This document shows positions 1-7,757 of a DNA stretch of 17,615 bases, in pieces; positions within the stretch are counted from its first letter, which is position 1; each line of letters opens with the position of its first letter. The notes beneath the pieces were generated by a model. That model had not been told where the DNA came from, made no database searches, and worked only from the letters and a program-made list of their open reading frames with translations. Made by a program: the position numbers and the translations under genes. Source of the DNA: JBJELF01 sp051879015 (GTDB taxonomy: Bacteria > Bacillota > Clostridia > Lachnospirales > Lachnospiraceae); the NCBI GenBank assembly GCA_051879015.1, contig JBJELF010000054.1, forward strand, positions 1-17,615, written 5' to 3'.

Positions 1-90
1 GCATTACTGATTGCTAATGACTTGCGATCTAATATCGTAACAACCGCATTTCCAGTGTCATCAACGGTAAGGGGGAGAATACTCGGCTGA
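1..90 (+). CDS. 3' end of an upstream gene, cut by the window edge and possibly frameshifted
   Basis: The first reading frame is open from base 1 to a TGA at 88-90 and encodes 29 residues, ending in ...TVRGRILG. The product cannot be named from this piece. The frame of the next gene is itself open backward to about base 33, and a run of five G at 71-75 lies in the overlap. Reading one base back there would give ...VRGENTRLIDDMMKEI..., which joins smoothly to the next protein. The stop at 88-90 may therefore be a frameshift product rather than a true gene end. I see the open frames directly; the fusion is inferred. Confidence 0.5.
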   Translation, partial: ALLIANDLRSNIVTTAFPVSSTVRGRILG

Positions 91-98
91 TTGATGAT

Positions 99-1292
99 AT
101 GATGAAAGAAATCAATAAATTCATTAGGGATAATAAATTGCCCATAGCAAAAGCTCTTGATGTCAACTGTTGGGAACAGGCAGAGGTTGAGGAGAATCTT
201 TTGAAACCAGTATTATTACAAATGTCAGAACAATTATCTGAAATTGATAAGCTCTTACTCGACAGAATAAATCATCGAACGGAACAATTATATGAAAGGT
301 ATGAGAAATTTGTCAATCAGTTGCAAAGAGTATTTTCTGGTACAATTAGTCAGGATGCCAAGCGACATTTTGAGCGGAGAATTAATAGTACTTATAGTTC
401 ATGGACAAATCAATTGAAAAATTTATCAAAAGAGAAATATCAACGCTGTGATGTCCCATGTGAGGAATTAAAAAGGGTACTGGAAGAAAAACAAAAAAAT
501 ATCTTTAAGGCGATTCCAAGCTTGGACGCTATCATAAAGCAATTAAATCTTGGAAATGTAACACCTGTAGAGGTTTATGTGAAATTGACAAATTATCTTC
601 GTATCTCAATTATCGATGATTTTTTGACTTTGGATATGCATTTACATAGACTAGTACGTTCCATGAAGACAGAGATTGTTCATATATTAGCAGACGAAGA
701 TAAAGGAAAGATGGGAGGTTTTATTGCAGTAAATGCAGATGATCCGGATGCTTGGTTGGATGCATTTATTGCTTTAATTCAGGATGATGTGCAATACGAA
801 CATATCAAGAACGCATTACAGGCGTTGCGTGATTTTGATTTGAGCGTTAAGGGGCAATTAATTTATTTGGTCAGAAGGAGTTTAGTCCCTATTGATCCAA
901 ATTTGACCGATCAAATTCCTAACATTGAAAATGTATCTAGTTTAGATCAACGAATTCCAGCTCAAAGTATATTGTTTTGGCTTAACAAATATGTGGAGGA
1001 TGTGTATAGACGAGTTCATGCTAAGTGTGCTGAATTTTTATATATTCCGAATACTGCAATGTTTGCAGCAACAAAAGATTTTCATGACCGAGTTGCTTTT
1101 TCTGGAAATAATTTGGATGATGAATCGATAGATGTTCAGACTGAGTGGCGATATTTATATGAAGATCATTTGGCTGATGTATGGAAGACGGAATATATGC
1201 AATATACAGTTTCTCATGGAAATTCCAAGATGTGGAATGAACTTATAAATGAAATTAAGGAATTAAATCAGAAAAAAAATTTTACTATCTAA
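99..1292 (+). CDS. Helical protein of a GTPase operon, possibly the C-terminal half of a larger frameshifted protein
   Basis: The 397-residue product is acidic and almost entirely helical, with coiled-coil-like charged stretches around residues 40-150 and no signal peptide, membrane segment or recognisable catalytic motif. Residues about 240-260 (ALRDFDLSVKGQLIYLVRR) and the tail near 350-370 (TEWRYLYEDHLADVW) remind me of helical regions in large dynamin-like or SrfC-like GTPase-associated proteins, but this is a weak family impression only. The ATG at 99 has no ribosome site at proper distance; the nearest purine run, at 71-77, is more than 20 bases away. The frame is open upstream to about 33, which suggests the real protein starts outside the window. 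The GTPase gene begins 24 bases downstream, so they are probably co-transcribed. Function unknown. Confidence 0.7.
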   Translation: MMKEINKFIRDNKLPIAKALDVNCWEQAEVEENLLKPVLLQMSEQLSEIDKLLLDRINHRTEQLYERYEKFVNQLQRVFSGTISQDAKRHFERRINSTYSSWTNQLKNLSKEKYQRCDVPCEELKRVLEEKQKNIFKAIPSLDAIIKQLNLGNVTPVEVYVKLTNYLRISIIDDFLTLDMHLHRLVRSMKTEIVHILADEDKGKMGGFIAVNADDPDAWLDAFIALIQDDVQYEHIKNALQALRDFDLSVKGQLIYLVRRSLVPIDPNLTDQIPNIENVSSLDQRIPAQSILFWLNKYVEDVYRRVHAKCAEFLYIPNTAMFAATKDFHDRVAFSGNNLDDESIDVQTEWRYLYEDHLADVWKTEYMQYTVSHGNSKMWNELINEIKELNQKKNFTI

Positions 1293-1316
1293 CAATGGGA
1301 TAAGAGGATATGAAGT

Positions 1317-2444
1317 ATGGCAATATTTACAAACAACAAAATAAACAAAATCAATAAAATAAGTAAAATTAATAAATCATCCTATGATTTGAAACTGCGT
1401 GTGTTGATGCTTGGGGGGAGACGTTGTGGAAAGACTAGTGTTTTGGCTGCAATGCAGAAATGTTTTGAGTCAACTTTAGGTGAATCAGATTTGACCATTT
1501 CGACATCTGATCTGACTACCTTAGATGCTATAGAAGAAAAAAACCAAGAAATCGAAAATTATTTTCGACAAGCAGTACACAATTTCGGATTTGTGCCAGA
1601 TAATAATCCTACACGAGAGGATAAGACATATAGTTTTGATGTTGGATTAAAAGGAAGAAGAAGTAAAATTCAGGTTGAATTTTATGATTATCCAGGTGAA
1701 TGGTTAAATAATGAGAATATTATATATTTGGAAGATGAAATCCATAATAGTGATGTCATTATAATTACCATTGACACTCCCCATATGTTGGAAGAAGAGG
1801 GGGTCTATAATGATAAGCGAAACTGTTGTTATCGAATTACCGAGCTGATAAAAAATCACTTACAGCCAACAGAAGATCATCCTAAATTGATTCTGTTTGT
1901 CCCATTGAAATGTGAAAAGTATCGAGATATTGAAAGTATAATGAACATGAATGATGTACGTTCGGCGGTGCAAAGTAAGTATGAAACATTAATTAATTTT
2001 TTTAATAGAGATAATGCTCATTATTGTGAAGTTGCAATTACTCCTATTTTCACTATGGGTACAGCTGTGTTTGATCGTTTTGTGCGTAATGAGCAAGGTG
2101 AGATTGATTGTAATCCTCAAGGAATACCCAAAAAATCTATTTATCATTTTACAACAGCCGCCTATACTAATTTTATTTCTAGGCGTCCACAGCCAGAATA
2201 CTGTGAGCAGCCAATGCTTTATATCTTATTGTATGCATTGACTCTAGTTGCTCAAGAAAAGCAAAAAGGATTGTTTTCAAGAAAAAGGTTCCTTACAGTT
2301 TCTAATAAATTCTGTGACTTTTGTAAACTTGCTTCTGCATCTGATTATTTGGAACAAAAAAATAAAATACATAACAAGATAATATTGTATAAAGATGGAT
2401 ATTATCTGGTCAATGATCCAATGAGTTTTTTTGGAGGCAAATAA
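1317..2444 (+). CDS. P-loop GTPase, TRAFAC / double-GTPase-like
   Basis: This 375-residue protein carries a clear Walker A motif at residues 33-41 (GGRRCGKTS), a G3-like motif DYPGEW at 123-128 after a hydrophobic strand, a strand DVIIITIDTP at about 145-154, and a G4-like PLKCEKY near 196-202 after LILFV. The order and the DxPGE element fit the TRAFAC-clade 'DO-GTPase2' type found in bacterial multi-gene GTPase operons; the fold call is confident, the subfamily less so. The first 25 residues are a low-complexity Asn-Lys-Ile repeat of AT-rich codons, so the true N-terminus could be shorter. The preceding GAGGAT-type ribosome site (1303-1308) supports the ATG at 1317. The next gene starts two bases after the stop, implying tight coupling. 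Likely a switch component for its neighbours; substrate and role unknown. Confidence 0.8.
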   Translation: MAIFTNNKINKINKISKINKSSYDLKLRVLMLGGRRCGKTSVLAAMQKCFESTLGESDLTISTSDLTTLDAIEEKNQEIENYFRQAVHNFGFVPDNNPTREDKTYSFDVGLKGRRSKIQVEFYDYPGEWLNNENIIYLEDEIHNSDVIIITIDTPHMLEEEGVYNDKRNCCYRITELIKNHLQPTEDHPKLILFVPLKCEKYRDIESIMNMNDVRSAVQSKYETLINFFNRDNAHYCEVAITPIFTMGTAVFDRFVRNEQGEIDCNPQGIPKKSIYHFTTAAYTNFISRRPQPEYCEQPMLYILLYALTLVAQEKQKGLFSRKRFLTVSNKFCDFCKLASASDYLEQKNKIHNKIILYKDGYYLVNDPMSFFGGK

Positions 2445-2445
2445 T

Positions 2446-3156
2446 ATGTTGAAAATTTTTTTGTATTGTAGTTACTCTGGTTCTCCAGTAGGTTTTATTT
2501 TAGGTGGTACAGATGAAGAGCAAATAAAATATGATTGTCACTTAACTCAGAAAGATATTCCCGATTTGGTTCAGCGATGTTTTGCACATGGAATTATTTA
2601 TGAAGCATATGGAAAGTTACCTGTTGATGAATCTGAGGAACAATATCTTGTGCTCAAAAAAAAGATTTCAAGAAAACAAGATGAGAGAGAAATTTATTGT
2701 AATATTGCGTTTTTAAGTAATAGCCAAAAGGAATACTGCCAGTTTTACAATTACTTGGAAGAATTAGAAGATAGAAGAAAGATAGATGATAGTTTGAGTT
2801 CTATTATTATCCCAGATCCGACGGAGGAAATATTTGGTTTGACTGTTGATGTAGAAAAATTAAAATTACTTCTTAGCGAGATTAGGAATTGTCAGAAATT
2901 CAGTGAAAATGTAGAATGTGCTCAATTTATTGTCAAATCTAAGACGACAGATAGTTATGAAGAAGAAATGATAGCAGCTCTTAAAAAAGCATTGGATTTA
3001 AAAGATAATTATGAAATAAAGTTATACCAAGATAAATCTGGTAGATATTGCGTTAAAAAAAAAGAGGCAATGTCCAATCTCAAAATATGGATAATTTTAA
3101 TATTGGTTCTAATTTTGTTTCTCGTATTTGCAGGCGTTTTGATCATGATACAGTAG
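2446..3156 (+). CDS. Small tail-anchored membrane protein of the GTPase operon
   Basis: The 236-residue product has a soluble, acidic N-terminal part and a single very hydrophobic segment in its last 24 residues (KIWIILILVLILFLVFAGVL), typical of a tail anchor. The opening residues (LKIFLYCSYSGSPVGFILGG) faintly recall the N-terminal domains of GTPase-associated proteins in the same kind of operon, but I do not claim membership. I chose the ATG at 2446: GGAGG at 2433-2437 sits eight bases before it, and the frame's earlier TTG at 2431 overlaps that ribosome site. The start lies two bases after the GTPase stop codon, so the two are translationally coupled. A role in tethering the GTPase to the membrane is plausible but inferred. 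Confidence 0.72.
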   Translation: MLKIFLYCSYSGSPVGFILGGTDEEQIKYDCHLTQKDIPDLVQRCFAHGIIYEAYGKLPVDESEEQYLVLKKKISRKQDEREIYCNIAFLSNSQKEYCQFYNYLEELEDRRKIDDSLSSIIIPDPTEEIFGLTVDVEKLKLLLSEIRNCQKFSENVECAQFIVKSKTTDSYEEEMIAALKKALDLKDNYEIKLYQDKSGRYCVKKKEAMSNLKIWIILILVLILFLVFAGVLIMIQ

Positions 3157-3223
3157 ATTGACTTTTTAAAAAAGGCTTTCTCTTGTAGTATAAGTATTTC
3201 CGATTCATAAAATTTTATCAAAG

Positions 3224-3268
3224 AAGCTATTTTAGAATTTGCGTTTTGCAGACTAAAATAGCTTTTTT
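3224..3268 (+). terminator. Rho-independent terminator of the GTPase operon
   Basis: A perfect 12-bp stem, AAGCTATTTTAG (3224-3235) with CTAAAATAGCTT (3253-3264), has a 17-base loop and runs into six T (3263-3268). It lies about 70 bases after the last gene of the operon and ends that transcript. Confidence 0.85.
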
Positions 3269-3433
3269 GATGTTGATACAGATTGCTGCTAAAGAAAAGC
3301 TTTTTTTACAGATTATAGAAAAGTTACAAAATGACAGAGTTTGTCTGTACTTTCTATTATAATAAAAGAAAAATTCATGGAAATAAAAGTGGAAAAATAC
3401 TAAGTTAAATTTCATAGAAAAAGAACTATATTA

Positions 3434-3447
3434 ATACTGAATAGTAT
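3434..3447. promoter_or_regulatory. Inverted repeat just upstream of the Mor-like gene, possible operator
   Basis: ATACT (3434-3438), four bases, AGTAT (3443-3447) form an inverted repeat ten bases before the ribosome site of the next gene. A TATAAT at 3358-3363 could be its -10, but no good -35 stands in front of it. The rest of 3269-3470 is AT-rich and holds no convincing gene. Operator function is inferred from position only. Confidence 0.3.
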
Positions 3448-3470
3448 CAAAAATAAGGAGGTTAAAACTG

Positions 3471-3731
3471 TTGGAAGCAAAAGATTTAGAGGCAAAAGAT
3501 CTGGCGGGCATCTATAAGGAGATTGCAGACATAACGGACATGGGTACTGCTAGGGAGATACATAAACTTTTAAAAGGGCAGCAAATTATATTTCCTCAGA
3601 GAATATATAGCAAAGAATATGTTCGTCAATATATTAGAGAAAATTATGACGGGCACAATATACGAGAGTTATCTAAACAGTTTGGATATTCAGACAGACG
3701 AATTCGACAAATATTGAATGAACAGGATTAA
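3471..3731 (+). CDS. Mor-like small helix-turn-helix transcription regulator
   Basis: The 86-residue product ends in a helix-turn-helix, residues about 60-84 (GHNIRELSKQFGYSDRRIRQIL), preceded by a compact helical/strand segment with QQIIFPQRIY. This arrangement resembles the Mor/CD3324-type activator family of phages and Clostridia. Translation very probably starts at the TTG at 3471: GGAGG at 3457-3461 is nine bases upstream, while the first in-frame ATG (3540) has no such site and would cut into the domain. The first codons are an imperfect tandem 15-base repeat (EAKDL EAKDL). The gene stands alone between a terminator and a repeat element, so its target is unknown. Confidence 0.7.
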   Translation: MEAKDLEAKDLAGIYKEIADITDMGTAREIHKLLKGQQIIFPQRIYSKEYVRQYIRENYDGHNIRELSKQFGYSDRRIRQILNEQD

Positions 3732-3820
3732 TTTTCATTCTGCATTTTGGATAAAAAATTATGGAATAAATGATGGACAAGTTATAAAAATAAGAGTATA
3801 ATTTTTATGGCTTAATAAAA

Positions 3821-4006
3821 TGATACTAGGGTCAGAAGATATTTTGACCCCTTGATACCTATGGATTGCTCCGCACGTTGTGCTCTCGCAATCCAAAAAC
3901 ATTCGAAATCCGCCCGATTTGGGCTACTTTCTCATGTTTTGGCGGGTCCCAAAGTCATACCTGTTCATGCAAGCATGAAAGGTATGACCTTTGGACCCTG
4001 GTATCA
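3821..4006. repeat. Structured dispersed repeat element, full copy
   Basis: A 186-base non-coding element bounded by near-inverted ends: TGATACTAGGGTC at the left and GACCCTGGTATCA at the right. Inside are three hairpins: GGGTCA/TGACCC (3829-3850); GGATTGC/GCAATCC (3863-3894) with inner GCAC/GTGC; and a long stem from 3944-3970 to 3973-3998 made of GGGTCC, AAA, GTCATACC and TTCATGC with their complements around a two-base loop. The core (3852-3936) recurs at 10616-10687, and the right end recurs inverted at 17576-17615 with one mismatch in 40 bases. It encodes no protein and looks like a MITE or REP-type mobile repeat. I see no clear target duplication. Confidence 0.8.
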
Positions 4007-4018
4007 TATCATATGATA
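4007..4018. promoter_or_regulatory. Perfect 12-base palindrome upstream of the WYL regulator, possible operator
   Basis: TATCATATGATA is a perfect palindrome directly abutting the end of the repeat element and 65 bases before the WYL gene. It could be an autoregulatory site, since WYL regulators often bind palindromes near their own promoters, or it could be the AT-rich insertion target of the repeat. No strong -35/-10 pair is visible between here and the gene. Confidence 0.3.
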
Positions 4019-4082
4019 TAAAAACTAAAAATGCAGGTAGAATGAAAATGTGATATGTTAGGGGCGTGGAAAAGAGAGAAAG

Positions 4083-5048
4083 ATGTCATTATATATGGAA
4101 GAAGAAAAGAATAACAAAATTGAGAGAGTTCTGAGCATATATACGCAGCTTATGAATGGACAGATACTACAAAAATCAGATTTAGCTTTGCGATATGGTG
4201 TAAATGAACGAAGTATTCAGAGAGATATTGATGATATCCGCAATTTTTTAGAATTGGATATGGAGGATTCTGGTATTCTTAATTCCGTGATTTATGATAG
4301 AAGTAAAAAGGGATATCGGTTGGAACAAATTTATCGGATGAAATTTACTAATAGTGAAATACTTGCCATCTGTAAAATATTGTTGGATAGCCGTGCTTTT
4401 ACAAAAACAGAGATGGTCACAATGTTGAATAAGCTCATTGAATGTTGTGTACCAAGGACAAATCAAAAAATAGTGGAAGAATTGATTCGCAATGAAGAAT
4501 TTCATTATGTGGAGTTACAACATAAAACAGTGTTTATTGATATGATGTGGGAGATTGGACAGGCGATTCAAACTTGCCGTTACATTGAAATCGAATATCA
4601 GAGAATGGATAAGAAAATAGTCAGCCGAAAGCTAAAGCCAGTAGCAATTATGTTCTCGGAATATTATTTTTATGTGACAGCCTTTATTGATGACGAGGTT
4701 GTAAAGGCACATTTTCAGGTTATTAATGATTCTTTTCCAACTATTTATCGCATCGACCGAATCAAGAAATTGAATATACTGGAAGAGCATTTTCATATTC
4801 CATACAGCAGTCGCTTTGAGGAGGGAGAATTTCGTAAACGTATTGCCTTTATGTATGGAGGAAAATTGCGGAAGGTCAAGTTCAAGTACTCTGGAAATTC
4901 CATTGAAGCTGTTCTGGATAAGCTGCCGACGGCGAAAATAATAGCGGAGGAAGAGGGAGTCTACACTGTGACAGCAGAGGTGTTTGGCAATGGGATTGAT
5001 ATGTGGCTGAGAGGACAAGGAAAAAATGTAGAGATACTTGAAGCGTAA
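4083..5048 (+). CDS. WYL-domain transcriptional regulator
   Basis: The 321-residue protein has an N-terminal winged helix-turn-helix (residues about 13-57, with the DeoR-like pattern KSDLALRYGVNERSIQRDIDDIR), a linker, a WYL domain (about 166-232), and a C-terminal WCX-like dimerisation region. In the WYL core the eponymous triplet is FYV (within SEYYFYVTAF), and the conserved basic ligand-type residues of YRIDRI are present. WYL regulators sense nucleotides or nucleic acid and in many bacteria control defence loci (BrxR/CapW type). The stop overlaps an ATG (TAATG at 5046-5050), and two uncharacterised genes follow in the same direction, so it probably regulates its own cassette. ATG 4083 is taken as start although its ribosome site is only a weak purine run; ATG 4095 is an alternative. 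Confidence 0.88.
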   Translation: MSLYMEEEKNNKIERVLSIYTQLMNGQILQKSDLALRYGVNERSIQRDIDDIRNFLELDMEDSGILNSVIYDRSKKGYRLEQIYRMKFTNSEILAICKILLDSRAFTKTEMVTMLNKLIECCVPRTNQKIVEELIRNEEFHYVELQHKTVFIDMMWEIGQAIQTCRYIEIEYQRMDKKIVSRKLKPVAIMFSEYYFYVTAFIDDEVVKAHFQVINDSFPTIYRIDRIKKLNILEEHFHIPYSSRFEEGEFRKRIAFMYGGKLRKVKFKYSGNSIEAVLDKLPTAKIIAEEEGVYTVTAEVFGNGIDMWLRGQGKNVEILEA

Positions 5049-5158
5049 TGCTTATATTCTGCAAAAGGGATATCGACGTCACCATGTATAAAACCCTATT
5101 GCTTCATGCTTGGTATTCTTACAATCGCTGCCCAGTAGACCGAAAGGAATGGAATGTG

Positions 5159-6475
5159 ATGGAACAAACTGAGATAAGACATTTATTAAAAATGGATACG
5201 GAAGAAAATCGAATACTGTTACAATCAAATGATAAGTGCGATAAATATGATTATCTGACCGCGGCTGCATGTGGCGTAATCGGCGGAATTATCGATATAT
5301 TCCTTGTGGGGGCTCCAAGAAATAGTATTTTAGGCAATTGGACGGATGAACAAGTTGATGATGCGGTTAAGAATTTTGCAAGAAAAGTCGGTTGGAATCC
5401 AAGAGAAACGAGAAAAGACAATGTAGGAAGTGCTATTGGTTATTTAGAGCAAAACTTTAAAGTGAATTATGACCAGAGATATAGTAGTGAAGTTGAAAAT
5501 TTGTTTGATATGTCTACAAGAAATCATCATATGTTGTCTCTGTCTCATTCGCCAGATATGATTGGATTGTTTTTTTCTGTGTTAAACCAATTTACCTCAA
5601 CCTCATCCTTTGTGGCAAATGGGCAAGTGATTACGATAAATACTAAAACATTTGAGCTGCAAGGCAATCATTTGATATCGAAATTGTTTTCTGGTATTGC
5701 AAACTGGTTTGGACATATTATGTCGGATATAGCAGGAAGTTCTGGAAGCAGGGGAAATAAAGGAAGAGGAACGGGCGTTGCAATGCCCTTTTATGAACTG
5801 TTTCAATTTTGCAGATTTGGCAGCTTTGCGGTAAAAAAAGAGAAACAAGATCTGGCGACCATAGCTGTCAGAGCTTTTCAGGAGGGATATGATTTTCGTT
5901 TTGGTTTGGCGACTGCAATTCCAGTTATCATAACAGACTTGTCGATTCGTTTTATCTGGTCCTTTAGGCAGCATTTTCAGTATGGTAAACCACTAACGCA
6001 GTGTATTCCTACGAATAAACATGCTGATTTGCGGGTAATGCTTCTATTTGGCAGTGGGACTTTGTGTGCAATGGATGGCATTCATGCAGGAGTAAGTTCG
6101 GGTGGCAATTTTTTAATATTTTTTATGAGATTAAATTTGTTTGCTTGGCTGCAATTTACCATATTGGTATGCAAGGAGGTATGTATTAAAGTCGGCATTG
6201 CAGATGCATTGCAAAAAAATCTGGAAGCATATAGGAGAATCAATGAGGCTCTTCTACTGTATTTATATGAGCTAAAAAAAATAGATATAAAGTTATTCAA
6301 GAAAGAATCCGAAGCTTATAATCAGGTGATAAATAGGCTCAATCATGCTGTGTCAGGAAAGGAGTTGAATGCTATTTTATTGTCATCCTTCGATGATCTG
6401 GAAATTAATAAGCCTTGGAAAGGTGATTTTAACGAGCATATGTTAAACAAGGATGGCTTTTTACGGTTTGAATAG
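5159..6475 (+). CDS. Uncharacterised conserved-looking protein of the WYL cassette
   Basis: From ATG 5159 the product has 438 residues. It shows a hydrophobic segment at about 33-52 (AAACGVIGGIIDIFLVGAP), a His-rich stretch HHMLSLSHSPD near 123-133, a striking small/basic loop SDIAGSSGSRGNKGRGTG at 189-206, further hydrophobic segments at about 250-268 and 292-345, and a charged helical tail. I do not recognise a named domain; it is probably membrane-associated. Two starts are possible: ATG 5048 overlaps the WYL stop (TAATG) but has no ribosome site and adds 37 Cys/Trp/His-rich residues that look non-coding; ATG 5159 has AAAGGAA about ten bases upstream and is preferred. Its constant partner here is the glycine-rich protein 51 bases downstream. 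Confidence 0.75.
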   Translation: MEQTEIRHLLKMDTEENRILLQSNDKCDKYDYLTAAACGVIGGIIDIFLVGAPRNSILGNWTDEQVDDAVKNFARKVGWNPRETRKDNVGSAIGYLEQNFKVNYDQRYSSEVENLFDMSTRNHHMLSLSHSPDMIGLFFSVLNQFTSTSSFVANGQVITINTKTFELQGNHLISKLFSGIANWFGHIMSDIAGSSGSRGNKGRGTGVAMPFYELFQFCRFGSFAVKKEKQDLATIAVRAFQEGYDFRFGLATAIPVIITDLSIRFIWSFRQHFQYGKPLTQCIPTNKHADLRVMLLFGSGTLCAMDGIHAGVSSGGNFLIFFMRLNLFAWLQFTILVCKEVCIKVGIADALQKNLEAYRRINEALLLYLYELKKIDIKLFKKESEAYNQVINRLNHAVSGKELNAILLSSFDDLEINKPWKGDFNEHMLNKDGFLRFE

Positions 6476-6526
6476 TATGTAAATGTGATGAAATATACGC
6501 AATGAAGAAAATGGAGGAATTCAACT

Positions 6527-7552
6527 ATGCCGTTGCCCGTTATTTTAGGTGTGGGTGCTGTGATTGTAGGCGTTACAGGGATAGGAAGCGGAGTTCATGG
6601 AACTGTGCAAATGAAAAATGCAAGTGATAAAATGAAAGAGGCTGAAAAACGTCAAGAAAAAAATAATGAAAGATTTCAAAAGCAGAGTGAGATTACGAAT
6701 CAAAAAATGGATGAATTGGGAAATCTGGAACTGCAAATTTTAAATGAATTTGAGGAATTTTCGGACACTATTGAAAAAATACAAAATAGACCGCAGTTTG
6801 CAGTGCATCAAAGAGAAGGCTTTTCGTTGCCGAAATATGATAAAGAAACACTAAAAACAGTATCTGTGGGTGCAGGTGTTTTGCTTGCTGGATTGAGTGG
6901 AGCTGCTGTTGGTGCAGCTGGAGGATTTGCAGCGGCGGGGGCGACGACTTCTGCTGTTATGGCATGGGGAACAGCCTCTACAGGTACTGCTATTGCTTCC
7001 TTGAGCGGTACTGCAGCAACTAATGCAACATTGGCAGCACTGGGCGGTGGTGCGCTTGCCGCTGGCGGTGGCGGTATGGCGTTGGGAGCAACCATTTTAG
7101 AGGCGACAACTCTTGGAGTGGGTTTATTAGTAGGTGGAGTGATAGTTAACATTATTGGTGGAAAGCTATCTGACAAAGCAGATAAAGCATATGATCAAAT
7201 GAAGAAAAATGAACAATGTATCAATCAAATTTGCAATTATCTTATGGAACTTTATGATGTGGCAGACGAATATATCTGTTCGCTGAATATGGTGAGAAAA
7301 AAATATCTTGAAAATTATAGTTATGTTTGGTTTGTGGTAAATAGTTTACAAAAAGTTGACTGGGAGAAATTTTCTGCGAGAGAAAAGCTAGCGGTAGAAA
7401 ATACGGTTCTTCTAGTTGGATTATTATATAAAATGTGTCAGGTTAATTTGGTAGTTCAGGCAGAAGACGGGGAAAGTTTGAATCAAATTAATGAACTGGA
7501 TGTTGGTATGTCTTTGCGTCATGCAGAAGAAATTCTTAAAGATATAGGGTAA
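6527..7552 (+). CDS. Coiled-coil glycine-zipper membrane protein of the WYL cassette
   Basis: The 341-residue protein has a hydrophobic N-terminal segment (4-22), a charged coiled coil (about 28-86), a remarkable Gly/Ala/Thr-rich region (about 112-213) with repeated small-residue spacing typical of glycine zippers (for example AALGGGALAAGGGGMALG), and a helical C-terminal domain. Such regions pack in membranes and occur in pore-forming or membrane-remodelling proteins; the function here is not established. GGAGG at 6513-6517, nine bases before ATG 6527, is a strong ribosome site. The gene follows its partner by 51 bases and is closed by a strong terminator, so the WYL regulator and these two genes form one unit. 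The glycine-rich codons raise local GC well above the neighbours. Confidence 0.78.
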   Translation: MPLPVILGVGAVIVGVTGIGSGVHGTVQMKNASDKMKEAEKRQEKNNERFQKQSEITNQKMDELGNLELQILNEFEEFSDTIEKIQNRPQFAVHQREGFSLPKYDKETLKTVSVGAGVLLAGLSGAAVGAAGGFAAAGATTSAVMAWGTASTGTAIASLSGTAATNATLAALGGGALAAGGGGMALGATILEATTLGVGLLVGGVIVNIIGGKLSDKADKAYDQMKKNEQCINQICNYLMELYDVADEYICSLNMVRKKYLENYSYVWFVVNSLQKVDWEKFSAREKLAVENTVLLVGLLYKMCQVNLVVQAEDGESLNQINELDVGMSLRHAEEILKDIG

Positions 7553-7590
7553 AGAGTATAAAAAAAGGTTTTAAGAGATGTAATAAATTT

Positions 7591-7636
7591 AGGTGTAAAA
7601 TCTACAGGCTTGCCTGAGGATTTTACACCTTTTTTT
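7591..7636 (+). terminator. Rho-independent terminator closing the WYL cassette
   Basis: A perfect 12-bp stem AGGTGTAAAATC (7591-7602) with GATTTTACACCT (7619-7630), with a second small hairpin CAGGC/GCCTG in its loop, is followed by seven T (7630-7636). Confidence 0.9.
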
Positions 7637-7757
7637 CTTTTGTTCCTACGTCTGCCTGTCCAGCAGCACAAAATATATGCTGCGCTATTTGTCTTCCGAC
7701 ACTGCGAAAATATTTTCAATGATACTGTAATTTTGTCTGTGGTATTTTTTAAACAAC

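Noticed and set aside
3227..3415. Minus-strand open frame of 62 codons in the gap before the Mor-like gene
   Set aside because: It overlaps the terminator stem, is Phe/Ile/Lys-rich as expected from AT-rich non-coding DNA, and has no clear ribosome site.
3821..4006. CRISPR-like array or rho-independent terminator reading of the repeat element
   Set aside because: There are no regular direct repeats with spacers; three different hairpins and dispersed copies fit a mobile repeat better.
4632..5018. Minus-strand open frame of 128 codons opposite the WYL gene
   Set aside because: The plus strand holds a clear domain match; this is a shadow frame.
5048..5158. Use of the overlapping ATG 5048 as start of the second cassette gene
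   Set aside because: TAATG overlap is attractive, but there is no ribosome site and the added 37 residues look non-coding; kept only as an alternative.
6808..7176. Minus-strand open frame of 122 codons, rich in Ala and Pro
   Set aside because: It is the antisense of the glycine/alanine-rich codons of the plus-strand gene and has no ribosome site; composition artefact.
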